From Roseateles depolymerans (GTDB taxonomy: Bacteria > Pseudomonadota > Gammaproteobacteria > Burkholderiales > Burkholderiaceae_C), in assembly GCF_003387155.1 (NCBI RefSeq), contig NZ_QUMT01000002.1:1-64000 (forward strand): 64,000 nt of DNA, written 5' to 3'. Position numbers and translations under genes: made by a program. The stretch's first letter is position 1; every line of letters begins with the position of its first letter. The notes under the pieces are model-generated. The model searched no databases and was not told where the DNA came from. It was given only the letters and a program-made list of their open reading frames with translations. Shown piece by piece: positions 33,520 through 42,108 of this stretch.

Positions 33520-35667
33520 TCAATGACGCGACCGGCGAACGAGGCTGCCCACATCCAGGATCAGGGCCACACGCCCGTCGCCCATGATGGTGGCGCCGGA
33601 GACATCTGGCACCTTGCGGTAATTGGCCTCGAGGTTCTTCACCACCACCTGCTGCTGTCCGAGCAACTCGTCCACCAGCATGGCCACGCGTCCGCCTTCG
33701 GCTTCCACGACCACCATGATGGAGCTGACATGCTCGAAATCGAAGCGCGGCACATTGAAGACCTGTTCCAGCTCCACCACCGGCATGAACTCGTCACGCA
33801 CTTCGACCACGCGGCCGGAGCCGCCGACGGTCTTGATGGTGTCGGACTGGACCTGGAAGGACTCCACCACCGACGACAGCGGCAGGATGTAGACCTCTTC
33901 GCCCACGCCCACGCTCATGCCGTCCATGATGGCCAGCGTCAGCGGCAGCCGCACCGAGACCTTCATGCCGTAGCCTTCGGCAGAGTCGATCTCCACCGTA
34001 CCGCCCAGCGAGGTGATGTTCTTCTTCACCACGTCCATGCCCACGCCGCGTCCGGACACGTCGGTGACCTGGTCGGCGGTGGAGAAGCCCGGCGCGAAGA
34101 TCAGGCCCCAGACTTCCTGGTCGCTCATCGAGTCCGGCGCATCGATGCCCTTTTCACGGGCCTTGCGGATCAGCTTCTCGCGGTTCAGGCCGCGGCCGTC
34201 GTCGCGCACTTCGATGACGATGGAGCCGCCCTGGTGCGAGGCCACCAGCGTGATCGTGCCCTGTTCCGGCTTGCCCTTGGCCACGCGCTCGGCCGGGGTC
34301 TCGATGCCGTGGTCGCAGCTGTTGCGCACCAGGTGGGTCAGCGGGTCGGTGATCTTCTCGACCAGGCCCTTGTCCAGTTCGGTGGCTTCACCCTGGGTGA
34401 CCAGCTCGACCTTCTTGCCCAGCTTGGCGGCCAGGTCGCGCAGCATGCGCGGGAAGCGGTTGAACACGACCGACATGGGAATCATGCGGATCGACATCAC
34501 CGATTCCTGCAGGTCCCGGGTGTTGCGTTCCAGGTCGGCCAGGCCCGAGGCCAGCTGCTGATAAAGCGCTGGGTCGAGATTGCGGCTGTTCTGGGCCAGC
34601 ATGGCCTGGGTGATGACGAGCTCGCCCACCAGGTTGATCAGCTGGTCCACCTTTTCCACCGAGACGCGCAGGGTGGACTGGTCCATGTTGGCACCGGCGG
34701 CACGGGCAGGCGCCTCGGCCTTGGCCGGCACGGCCGGCTTGACCGGCACCGGCACGGCGGACTTGGGCGCCTCGGCGGCGGCCTTCTGCTCCGAGTTGGT
34801 CGCAGCCGGCAGGCCGGGCGAATCCTCGAAGAAGCCGTAGCCGGGGTCTTCGTCCTTCTTGGCTTCTTCCTTGGGGGCGCCCGGAGCGCCTTCATGGAAC
34901 CCAAAGCCCGGGCCGATCGGCAGGATCTTGACCTGCTCGCGGGAGACGTGGAAGGTGAACAGGTCCAGCAGGTCGTTGTCGCTGCTGCTGGTGAGCACCT
35001 TGAAGCGGCGCATGCCGTCGGCGGAGATGCCACCGTCCAGCGGCTCGATGGTGCCCAGGTCGGTGATTTCCTTGAACAGGTCGACCAGGTTGTCGGCCTG
35101 CGCCGGATTGCTCAGCGGGCCGACCAGCAGCTCCAGCTGTCGCACCGAGGAGGTCAGCGGAGACGGCGAAGCCGCCGCGGCGGCGGCGGGGGCTGGCGCG
35201 GGCGCAGCCACGGGCGCCGGGGCAGGGCGGTTGCCATCCAGCGTGCCGCCTTCCACCAGGGTGCGGATGTCCACCAGCAGCGCGCTGGTGTCCACGGCGT
35301 CGGCGCCGGAGCCTTGGTGGCGGGCCAGTTGCGCGCGCAGCGCGTCGCCAGACTGCAGCAGCACGTCCACCATCGGCGAGGTCGGGGCCAGTTCGTGACG
35401 CCGCAGCTTGTCCAGCAGCGTCTCCATCTGGTGGGTCAGCTCGGCCACGTCGTTGAAACCGAACGTCGCCGCGCCACCCTTGATCGAGTGGGCGCAGCGG
35501 AAAATCGCATTCATCTGCTCATCGTCCGGATTCTCGATATCCAGGTTGAGCAGCAGCTGCTCCATGTTGTCGAGGTTCTCCCCGGCTTCTTCAAAGAAGA
35601 CCTGGTAGAACTGACTCAGGTCGATGCCGGCGCCAAGGTTGGCGCCTTCGGAGGTCATATCTCCCAT
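33520..35667 (-). CDS. cheA: Chemotaxis histidine kinase CheA
   Basis: A 715-residue CheA. The P1 HPt domain has AHSIKGGAATFGF with the phosphorylated His60. A linker/P2 region follows, with an Ala/Pro-rich stretch (residues ~165-190) and a second Ala/Pro/Lys stretch (~285-325). P3 dimerisation leads to P4 with LVRNSCDHGIE (N-box), VRDDGRGLN (G1) and GRGVGMDVVKKNI (G2). The P5 CheW-like regulatory domain ends the protein. It phosphorylates CheY encoded just upstream. Shine-Dalgarno and alternative start (Met4) do not decide between 35667 and 35658. Confidence 0.97.
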   Translation of the reverse strand: MGDMTSEGANLGAGIDLSQFYQVFFEEAGENLDNMEQLLLNLDIENPDDEQMNAIFRCAHSIKGGAATFGFNDVAELTHQMETLLDKLRRHELAPTSPMVDVLLQSGDALRAQLARHQGSGADAVDTSALLVDIRTLVEGGTLDGNRPAPAPVAAPAPAPAAAAAASPSPLTSSVRQLELLVGPLSNPAQADNLVDLFKEITDLGTIEPLDGGISADGMRRFKVLTSSSDNDLLDLFTFHVSREQVKILPIGPGFGFHEGAPGAPKEEAKKDEDPGYGFFEDSPGLPAATNSEQKAAAEAPKSAVPVPVKPAVPAKAEAPARAAGANMDQSTLRVSVEKVDQLINLVGELVITQAMLAQNSRNLDPALYQQLASGLADLERNTRDLQESVMSIRMIPMSVVFNRFPRMLRDLAAKLGKKVELVTQGEATELDKGLVEKITDPLTHLVRNSCDHGIETPAERVAKGKPEQGTITLVASHQGGSIVIEVRDDGRGLNREKLIRKAREKGIDAPDSMSDQEVWGLIFAPGFSTADQVTDVSGRGVGMDVVKKNITSLGGTVEIDSAEGYGMKVSVRLPLTLAIMDGMSVGVGEEVYILPLSSVVESFQVQSDTIKTVGGSGRVVEVRDEFMPVVELEQVFNVPRFDFEHVSSIMVVVEAEGGRVAMLVDELLGQQQVVVKNLEANYRKVPDVSGATIMGDGRVALILDVGSLVRRSRH

Positions 35668-35686
35668 CTGTGTCTCCCGCGCGGGT

Positions 35687-36049
35687 TCAGCGGATCACCT
35701 TGCCGATCACTTCGATCAGCTTGGCCGGGTCAAAAGGCTTGACCAGCCAGCCGGTGGCACCGGCGGCGCGGCCGGCCTGCTTCATCTGGTCGCTGGACTC
35801 GGTGGTCAGGATCAGGATGGGGGTGGTTTTGAACTTCGGGTTGTCCCGCAGCTTCTTGGTCAGGCTGATGCCGTCCATCCGGGGCATGTTCTGGTCGGTC
35901 AGCACCAGATCAAAGTCGCGCTGGGTGGATTTCTCCCAGGCATCCTGCCCGTCCACCGCCTCCACGACATTGAAACCCGCATTCTTGAGGGTGAACGAGA
36001 CCATCTGGCGCATGGAGGCCGAATCGTCTACGGCGAGGATCGAGGGCAT
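35687..36049 (-). CDS. cheY: Chemotaxis response regulator CheY
   Basis: A 120-residue single receiver domain. Acidic pocket DDSASMR, phospho-acceptor Asp in LVLTDQNMPRMDG, Thr in ILTTESSD and Lys in WLVKPFDPAKL are all present. When phosphorylated by CheA it would bind the flagellar switch (FliM, encoded at 48.7 kb). The start at 36049 has GGAGA upstream; a start seven codons earlier is also open. It lies 19 bases before cheA. Confidence 0.95.
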   Translation of the reverse strand: MPSILAVDDSASMRQMVSFTLKNAGFNVVEAVDGQDAWEKSTQRDFDLVLTDQNMPRMDGISLTKKLRDNPKFKTTPILILTTESSDQMKQAGRAAGATGWLVKPFDPAKLIEVIGKVIR

Positions 36050-36151
36050 TTTTGGTTCTCCGGATGACAAGCGGTTTTCGGTTGCAGCTTGAGATTCTTT
36101 AGGCTACAGCAGCGGTTGTATTTCTTGAGGACTCGTGGTTGCTGACGAATG

Positions 36152-36607
36152 TCAGAACAGCTCAATCGAGCCAGCATCCATTTCGTCCTGGGTGACCGGA
36201 TTCGGTCTCAGAGGGGCAGTTTCCACTACAGCAGCCCCATCTTCGTCGTCCCCGAAGGCATCTCGGGCGAGTTGATCGGAACAATTGCGCAAACGCTGGC
36301 TGGTATGGTTGATCAGCTGCGTGGACATGTCGTGAAACTGCAGCGCCGTGACCGCGCCGGCCAGGTGCAGCATCACCTGCTGGAGCGCGTCCCGGTCCTG
36401 CTCGCTGCTGGCGCGTGTCAGCAACTGGTCGATCAGGCCCGACGCCCCGAAAAAGTGGCTGGACAGGGTCTCTCCCGTGTCGTCCAGCAGCCGCTGCAGG
36501 CGCTCGAGGTCATTGTTGACCGTCATGAGATGGTCCTGCAGCTCGGCGGCGGCCAGCAACGGCATCAGGCCACTGTCCTGCTCGACCGCTGTCTCATCGA
36601 TTTGCAT
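36152..36607 (-). CDS. Short CheZ-like chemotaxis protein
   Basis: A 151-residue all-helical protein, first in the che operon. The segment VTALQFHDMSTQLINH resembles the CheZ active-site helix, where Asp and Gln five residues apart (D-x3-Q) attack phospho-CheY; here D-MST-Q. The C-terminus QDEMDAGSIELF resembles the CheY-binding tail of CheZ. The protein is shorter than E. coli CheZ (214) and lacks part of the long hairpin. A CheY-P phosphatase role is inferred from these two motifs and from its place next to cheY. ATG at 36607 is preferred over one eight codons upstream. Confidence 0.6.
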   Translation of the reverse strand: MQIDETAVEQDSGLMPLLAAAELQDHLMTVNNDLERLQRLLDDTGETLSSHFFGASGLIDQLLTRASSEQDRDALQQVMLHLAGAVTALQFHDMSTQLINHTSQRLRNCSDQLARDAFGDDEDGAAVVETAPLRPNPVTQDEMDAGSIELF

Positions 36608-36904
36608 CTTGGCTCCACATGCGATGTCCACACTTCGTGCTCACACCGACCCAACTCGGTGTGCGGCGAGACTCTTCTTGGCTACAGGAATCTTCGGCTT
36701 TTAGCAGGCATCTGTCGACGGAAGTAATTGGCCAAAGTGGGTCCAATATCTTGCTTCGTCCAACTTTGCACACCACGAGAACTGCGGGGGCCGTGAAGTT
36801 CCTCTCCAGGGTAAGCCCAGAACTCTAAGGTTTCCAGATGTGAATGACGGCGAGTTGGATGCGCGCATCCCGGGGAGTCGCGACAAACTTGGCATACTCG
36901 CGGC
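36608..36904. other. Divergent control region of the che operon and the two-component genes
   Basis: A 297-base gap between the divergent che operon and the hybrid kinase gene. No ORF of coding character, no sigma-28 consensus and no clear hairpin were found. Promoters for both sides must lie here. Confidence 0.4.
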
Positions 36905-38083
36905 ATGCCTGCCTTGCCTCAGGGCGAACGTCGCCTGCGTTTGCTGCACATCGAAGACTCCGACCTGGACCATCAACTCATCCTGGCCCAGTTGCAACGG
37001 GCCGGCCTGTCCTTCGAGATCAGCCGGCTGGACAGCCTGCCGGCCGTGGAAGCGGCCCTGTCCCAGAGCTGGGACGCCATCATTTCCGACTACAACCTGC
37101 CCGGGTTTTCGGGGCTGGTGGTGCTGGACCTCATCAAACAGCGCCAGCTGATCATGCCCTTCATCCTGGTTTCGGGGGAAATCGGGGAAGACACGGCCGT
37201 GGCGGCCATGCGAAATGGGGCGTCGGACTACCTGCTCAAGAACAACCTGGCCCGTCTGGCGCCGGCGCTGCTGCATGCGATTGAATCCTGCGAAGCCCAG
37301 CGCGCCCGGCATGAATCGGACCGGGAGCTGATCAAATCCAAGCAGCAATTGCACGAGCTGGCGGGCCATCTGCAGACCAGCGTGGAAATGGAACGTGCTG
37401 CCATTGCCCGGGAAATCCATGACGATGTGGGCGGCTCGTTGACCGCCATCAAATTCGACCTGGCCTGGATTGCTCGACATACCAATGATGCCGCGGTCCA
37501 GCAGCGGGTGCAATCGGCCCTGGAAACCGTGAGCAGCGCGATTGAATCCAGCCAGCGGATCATGCACAACCTGCGTCCGGCCATCCTGGAACAGGGTTTG
37601 CTGGCCGCCGTTCAATGGCTGGCCGCCCGATTTGAGCGGCGCACGGGCATTCCCACCGCGGTGCGCAGCGGGGAAGACCGCACGCCCTTGCCCGCCGGGG
37701 TTCCGCTGGTGGCCTACCGGACGGCCCAGGAGGCGCTGACCAATGTGTCCAAGCATGCCAATGCCACCCGGGTGGACGTGGAGCTCAGCATGGACGGCGG
37801 GGTCCTGACCCTGGAGGTCAAGGACAACGGCCAGGGACTGGCCCCCGGCGACCTGAGCAAGGCGCGCAGCTTCGGCATCCGCGGGCTGCGCGAACGGGCG
37901 GCGACGGTGGGGGGCTGGGTGGATATGAGTTCCGGCGTGCATGGCACCAGTCTGATTCTGACGGTGCCGCTGCGGGGCGTGATCCATCCCTTTGAGGATG
38001 ATTTTGCGGATGAGGACGGGCACGGCGCTTCCGGCGCCGGCTCCCAGTCGGAGCACGACCCGTCCGCATGGGGCCAACTATGA
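36905..38083 (+). CDS. Receiver-linked NarX-type histidine kinase
   Basis: A 392-residue cytoplasmic kinase. Residues ~10-130 form a receiver domain (HIEDSDLDHQLI, Asp in AIISDYNLPGFSG, Lys in DYLLKNN). A coiled coil leads to a HisKA_3 dimerisation domain with the phospho-His in AIAREIHDDVGGSLTA, then an ATPase domain with EALTNVSKHANATRV and LEVKDNGQGL. There are no membrane segments, so the signal is internal or comes by phosphotransfer to the receiver. It overlaps the response regulator gene by an ATGA, so the two form a pair. Confidence 0.92.
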   Translation: MPALPQGERRLRLLHIEDSDLDHQLILAQLQRAGLSFEISRLDSLPAVEAALSQSWDAIISDYNLPGFSGLVVLDLIKQRQLIMPFILVSGEIGEDTAVAAMRNGASDYLLKNNLARLAPALLHAIESCEAQRARHESDRELIKSKQQLHELAGHLQTSVEMERAAIAREIHDDVGGSLTAIKFDLAWIARHTNDAAVQQRVQSALETVSSAIESSQRIMHNLRPAILEQGLLAAVQWLAARFERRTGIPTAVRSGEDRTPLPAGVPLVAYRTAQEALTNVSKHANATRVDVELSMDGGVLTLEVKDNGQGLAPGDLSKARSFGIRGLRERAATVGGWVDMSSGVHGTSLILTVPLRGVIHPFEDDFADEDGHGASGAGSQSEHDPSAWGQL

Positions 38084-38727
38084 TCAAAGTGATTCTGTGC
38101 GACGACCATGCCCTGATCCGCCGGGGCATCCGCGACACCCTGGCCGATGCGCCGGACATCGAGGTGGTGGGCGAGGCGGGCGACTACGGCGAGCTGCGCA
38201 GCCTCATGCGCGCACTGCCGGTGGACAAGCAGTGCGACGTGCTGGTGCTGGACATCAACATGCCGGGCCGCAGCGGCCTGGATGTGCTGCATGTGCTCAA
38301 GGATGAAGGCACGGCGACGCGGGTGCTGATCGTGTCCATGTATCCGGAGGACCAGTACGCCATCCGCGCCCTGCGCGCCGGGGCCTACGGCTACGTCAAC
38401 AAGGGCGGTGACCCGCAACTGCTGGTGCAGGCGGTGCGCACGGTGGCCCAGGGACGCAAGTACGTCACGCCCGAGATTGCGCAGATGCTGGTCGAAAGCC
38501 TGACCGCACCGGCGCCGGAACAAGCCCACCAGAAATTGTCCGATCGCGAATTGCAGACCCTGGTGATGATTGCATCGGGCAAGCGGCTGTCGGATATTGC
38601 AGAAGAGCTGATGCTCAGCCCCAAGACCGTCAGCGTGTACCGCGCACGGGTGCTGGAAAAGCTGGGCCTGTCCAACAATTCGGAACTGACGGTGTACGCC
38701 ATACGGAATGGGCTGGTGGAAAGCTGA
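38080..38727 (+). CDS. NarL/LuxR-family response regulator
   Basis: A 215-residue regulator: receiver domain (LCDDHALIRRGIRD, phospho-Asp in VLVLDINMPGRSGLD, Lys in YVNKGGDP) and a C-terminal LuxR-type helix-turn-helix with LSDRELQTLVMIASGKRLSDIAEEL and SPKTVSVYRARVLEKLGLSNNSEL, cut at the loop. The start at 38080 overlaps the kinase stop. The ABC exporter operon beginning ~200 bases downstream on the same strand is a natural target, by position only. Confidence 0.94.
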   Translation: MIKVILCDDHALIRRGIRDTLADAPDIEVVGEAGDYGELRSLMRALPVDKQCDVLVLDINMPGRSGLDVLHVLKDEGTATRVLIVSMYPEDQYAIRALRAGAYGYVNKGGDPQLLVQAVRTVAQGRKYVTPEIAQMLVESLTAPAPEQAHQKLSDRELQTLVMIASGKRLSDIAEELMLSPKTVSVYRARVLEKLGLSNNSELTVYAIRNGLVES

Positions 38728-38936
38728 GCGGTCCGCGGGCCCACGGGTCCTCATGGATCATGGAGTGATGTCCTTGAAGTAGTGTTCGTGGATCAGCCTG
38801 GCTGGTCACCCCCCGCAGGCGTCGTTTCGCGACGCCTGGCCTCCGTTCGTCGCATGCCGTAGCCGGATCGACCCGGGCCTTCGCAGAATGCCCGGCAAAC
38901 ACGCCAACGCACGAGGGGGTTGTCATCGATACCGCA

Positions 38937-40163
38937 TTGTTGAAAGAGCTGCGCATCGACGGAGGGCAGCGAGAGGACGTCCGCACCGGCCTGCCGGCCT
39001 GGGCCTGGATCAGCGCCGTGGTGCTGCTGGTGCTGGGGCTGGGGGCGGCCGGGGCGTGGTGGTGGTGGCGCAGTGCCCAGGTTCCGGAGGTCCAGACCGG
39101 CACGGTGCAGGCCCGCACCTTTGCTACCGGCAACGCCGTCCTGCAGGCCACCGGCTATGTGACCGCCCGCCGGTCCGCCACCGTCTCCACCCAGATCACC
39201 GGTACGCTGACCGAGGTCCTGTTTGAAGAAGGCGACCGGGTCACCAAGGGTCAGGTGCTGGCGCGGCTGGAGGACCATGCCCTGCGCGCCGCCCTCGATG
39301 CCGCGCGGGCGTCGGTCAAGAGCGCGCAGGCCAATGTGGGCGCGGTGCAGGCCCAGTGGCTGCAAGCCCAGTCCGACCTGCGCCGGCAGGAGGAACTGGC
39401 CGCCAGTGGCATGACCACCCGCCAGGCCGCCGAGCAGGCCCGCACCGCCGTCAACAGCTATGCCGCCCAGTTGGAAGCTCGCCGCCGAGAAGTGGAAACC
39501 GCCGCGGCCCAGGCCGCCCAGACCCAGGTGAACTTCGACTACACGGTGGTGCGTGCGCCGTTCTCCGGCGTCATCACCGCCAAGGCGGCGCAGGTCGGCG
39601 AAATCGTCTCGCCGCTGTCGGCGGGTGGGGGCTTCACCCGGACCGGCGTCGGCACCATCGTGGACATGGAGTCGCTGGAAGTCGATGTCGATGTGAACGA
39701 GGCCTACATCGGCCAGGTCAAGGCGGACATGCCGGCCGAAGCGGTGCTGGATGCCTACCCGGACTGGCGCATTCCGTCCCATGTGATTGCGGTGGTGCCG
39801 GCGGCGGACCGCGGCAAGGCCACGGTCAAGGTGCGGGTGGCCCTGGAGCAGAAGGACCAGCGGCTGGTGCCGGACATGGGCGTGCGGGTGTCCTTCCTCG
39901 CCGCCCGGACGGACACCGCCTCCGCGCCGCCGCCTGGGGTGCTGGTGCCCCGTGTGGCGGTGGTCAGCCGGGGGGAGGCCTCGGTGGCCTTTGTGCTGAA
40001 CGGCCAGCGGGTGGAGCAGCGTCGGCTGCGCGCCGGCACGCCGGTCGGGGAGCAGGCGGTGGTGCTGGAGGGCCTGAAGGCCGGAGAGACCGTCGTGCTG
40101 AGCCCGCCCGACACCCTCAAGAGCGGCGATGAAGTGCGCGTGACGCCAGCGGCGGCGCGTTGA
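38937..40163 (+). CDS. HlyD/MacA-type periplasmic adaptor of an ABC exporter
   Basis: A 408-residue membrane-fusion protein with an N-terminal membrane anchor (WAWISAVVLLVLGLGAAGAWW). Barrel-sandwich/lipoyl halves are in QATGYVTARRSATVSTQITG with VLFEEGDRVTKGQVLARLE, and in FDYTVVRAPFSGVITA; an alpha-hairpin lies between, and a beta-barrel follows. It should connect the inner-membrane permeases encoded next to an outer-membrane channel. The start is uncertain: TTG at 38937 or 38940 is used, while the best Shine-Dalgarno (GAGGGGG, 38913-38919) is 17 bases upstream and would fit a non-standard codon near 38925. Confidence 0.88.
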   Translation: MLKELRIDGGQREDVRTGLPAWAWISAVVLLVLGLGAAGAWWWWRSAQVPEVQTGTVQARTFATGNAVLQATGYVTARRSATVSTQITGTLTEVLFEEGDRVTKGQVLARLEDHALRAALDAARASVKSAQANVGAVQAQWLQAQSDLRRQEELAASGMTTRQAAEQARTAVNSYAAQLEARRREVETAAAQAAQTQVNFDYTVVRAPFSGVITAKAAQVGEIVSPLSAGGGFTRTGVGTIVDMESLEVDVDVNEAYIGQVKADMPAEAVLDAYPDWRIPSHVIAVVPAADRGKATVKVRVALEQKDQRLVPDMGVRVSFLAARTDTASAPPPGVLVPRVAVVSRGEASVAFVLNGQRVEQRRLRAGTPVGEQAVVLEGLKAGETVVLSPPDTLKSGDEVRVTPAAAR

Positions 40164-40240
40164 CCCCCGGCACCGCCGGACGTCCTTTCAAAGCAGTCGA
40201 TTCATCGGGTCACCCATCCGACCCCAGGCGAGGAGTTACC

Positions 40241-40927
40241 GTGAGCAAACTGATCGAGATCCAGAACCTGTCCAAGGTCTATGTGCGAGGCAAGCAGCAG
40301 GTCGAGGTGCTTCACCGCATCGACCTGGAGGTCCAACAGGGCGACTTCCTGGCGCTGATGGGCCCGTCGGGCTCCGGCAAGACCACCCTGCTCAACCTGA
40401 TCGGGGGCCTGGACCGGCCGACCTCCGGCAGCATCACCATCGGCGGGGAGCGCATCGACCAGCTCAGCTCGGCGGCGCTGTCGCGCTGGCGGGCGGCCAA
40501 GGTGGGCTTCGTGTTCCAGTTCTACAACCTCATGCCGATGCTGTCGGCGCAGCGCAATGTGGAATTGCCGCTGCTGCTGACCAAGCTGTCGGCGGCGGAG
40601 CGGCGCAAGCGGGCCTCGATCGCGCTGGCGCTGGTGGGCCTGTCGGACCGTGCCAGCCACAAGCCGACCGAGCTGTCCGGCGGCCAGCAGCAGCGGGTGT
40701 CGATCGCGCGGGCCATCGTCTCGGACCCGACGCTGCTGGTCTGCGACGAACCCACCGGTGACCTGGACCGTCAATCCGCCGAAGACGTGCTGAGCCTGCT
40801 GCAGGCGCTGAACCGGGATCATGGCAAGACCATCGTCATGGTCACCCACGACCCGCGCGCCGCCGAGCGGGCCGGGCAGGTGCTGCATCTGGACAAGGGC
40901 AGCCTGGTCGAGCAGGTCAGCGCCTGA
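40241..40927 (+). CDS. ABC transporter ATP-binding protein, MacB/LolD type
   Basis: A 228-residue ATPase with Walker A GPSGSGKTT, Q-loop FVFQFYNLMPML, signature LSGGQQQRVSIARAI, Walker B LLVCDEPTGDLD and H-loop VMVTHDPRAA. It belongs to the type VII (MacB/LolD/FtsE) ATPases. The GTG at 40241 with AGGAG upstream is preferred to the longer ATG frame at 40160. It lies between the adaptor and two permease genes. Confidence 0.95.
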   Translation: MSKLIEIQNLSKVYVRGKQQVEVLHRIDLEVQQGDFLALMGPSGSGKTTLLNLIGGLDRPTSGSITIGGERIDQLSSAALSRWRAAKVGFVFQFYNLMPMLSAQRNVELPLLLTKLSAAERRKRASIALALVGLSDRASHKPTELSGGQQQRVSIARAIVSDPTLLVCDEPTGDLDRQSAEDVLSLLQALNRDHGKTIVMVTHDPRAAERAGQVLHLDKGSLVEQVSA

Positions 40928-40937
40928 GGAGCCAGCC

Positions 40938-42098
40938 ATGAAATACCTTCATCTGGTCTGGGCGGCGCTGTTCCGGCGCAAGCTCCGGACCATTCTCACC
41001 CTGGTGTCCATCATCACCGCCTTCCTGCTGTTCGGGCTGCTGGATGCCGTGCGGATCTCGTTCAACCAGGCGGGGCAGAGCGCCAACGGAGCGTCCCGGC
41101 TTCAGACGGGGGCCCGGCTGTCTTTCATCCAGACCTTGCCCAAGGCGCTGGAGGCCCGCATCGGTCAGGTCGATGGCGTTCAGAAGGTGACGTACGCCAA
41201 CTGGTTTGGCGGCGCCTACCAGGACCCTCGCAATGCGGTGTTCAGCTTCGCGGTGGCGCCCAACTATGTGGACATGTACCCCGAGATGCGGGTGACCGAC
41301 GAGGCGCGCAAGGCCTTCGCCAGCACCCGCACCGGCGCCTTGGTCGGGGAGCGGCTGGCCCAGCGATTCAACTGGAAGGTGGGGGACCGCATTCCGCTGC
41401 AGTCCACCATCTTCCCGGACCGCAATGGCAACAAGAACTGGGAATTCGAGGTCGTCGGCCTGATCCAGGCCACCGACAAGAAGACCGGGGGCTGGTACGA
41501 CTCGATCTTCCTGCTGAACTGGAAGTACTTCGACGACACGACGCCGCTGAACCAGGGCACGGTGGGCTGGTACGTGACCAAGGTGACGGACGTGAACCGC
41601 GCGGACCAGGTGGCCAAGGCCATCGACGCCCTGTCGGCCAATTCCGACCATGAAACCCGCACGCAGACCGAGCAGGCCGCGATGTCGTCCTGGGTGAAGC
41701 AACTGGCGGACATTGGGCTGATCGTCAGTTCCATCATGGGGGCGGTGTTCTTCACCCTGCTGCTGCTGGCGGGCAACACCATGATGCAGGCGGTGCGGGA
41801 GCGCACCAACGAGATCGCGGTGCTCAAGACCATTGGTTTTTCAAGCCGCAGCGTCATGGCCATGGTGCTGGCCGAGTCGATGTTGCTGCTGCTGATCGGC
41901 GGGGTCATCGGACTGGGGCTGGCCAGCGTGGTGGGGCCGGCGGTGAGCGCCGGCAGTGGAGGGGCGCTGCGGCTGCCGGCCGCAGGTCTGGGAAGCTGGG
42001 CGACGGGCGTCGGCCTGGCGCTGGCCTTCGGTGCCATCGTCGGGGCCTTGCCGGCCTGGAATGCGATGCGGCTGAAGATCGTGGATGCGCTGCGCTGA
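40938..42098 (+). CDS. ABC transporter permease (FtsX/MacB-like), first
   Basis: A 386-residue permease. TM1 is TILTLVSIITAFLLFGLLDAV near the N-terminus; a ~220-residue periplasmic domain follows, then three TM segments (IVSSIMGAVFFTLLLLAGN, MLLLLIGGVIGLGLAS, GVGLALAFGAIVGALP). The cytoplasmic coupling segment is VRERTNEIAVLKTIGF. GAGGAG precedes the ATG, ten bases after the ATPase stop. It would form a heterodimer with the next gene product. Confidence 0.93.
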   Translation: MKYLHLVWAALFRRKLRTILTLVSIITAFLLFGLLDAVRISFNQAGQSANGASRLQTGARLSFIQTLPKALEARIGQVDGVQKVTYANWFGGAYQDPRNAVFSFAVAPNYVDMYPEMRVTDEARKAFASTRTGALVGERLAQRFNWKVGDRIPLQSTIFPDRNGNKNWEFEVVGLIQATDKKTGGWYDSIFLLNWKYFDDTTPLNQGTVGWYVTKVTDVNRADQVAKAIDALSANSDHETRTQTEQAAMSSWVKQLADIGLIVSSIMGAVFFTLLLLAGNTMMQAVRERTNEIAVLKTIGFSSRSVMAMVLAESMLLLLIGGVIGLGLASVVGPAVSAGSGGALRLPAAGLGSWATGVGLALAFGAIVGALPAWNAMRLKIVDALR

Positions 42099-42108
42099 GG
42101 AGCGGATG

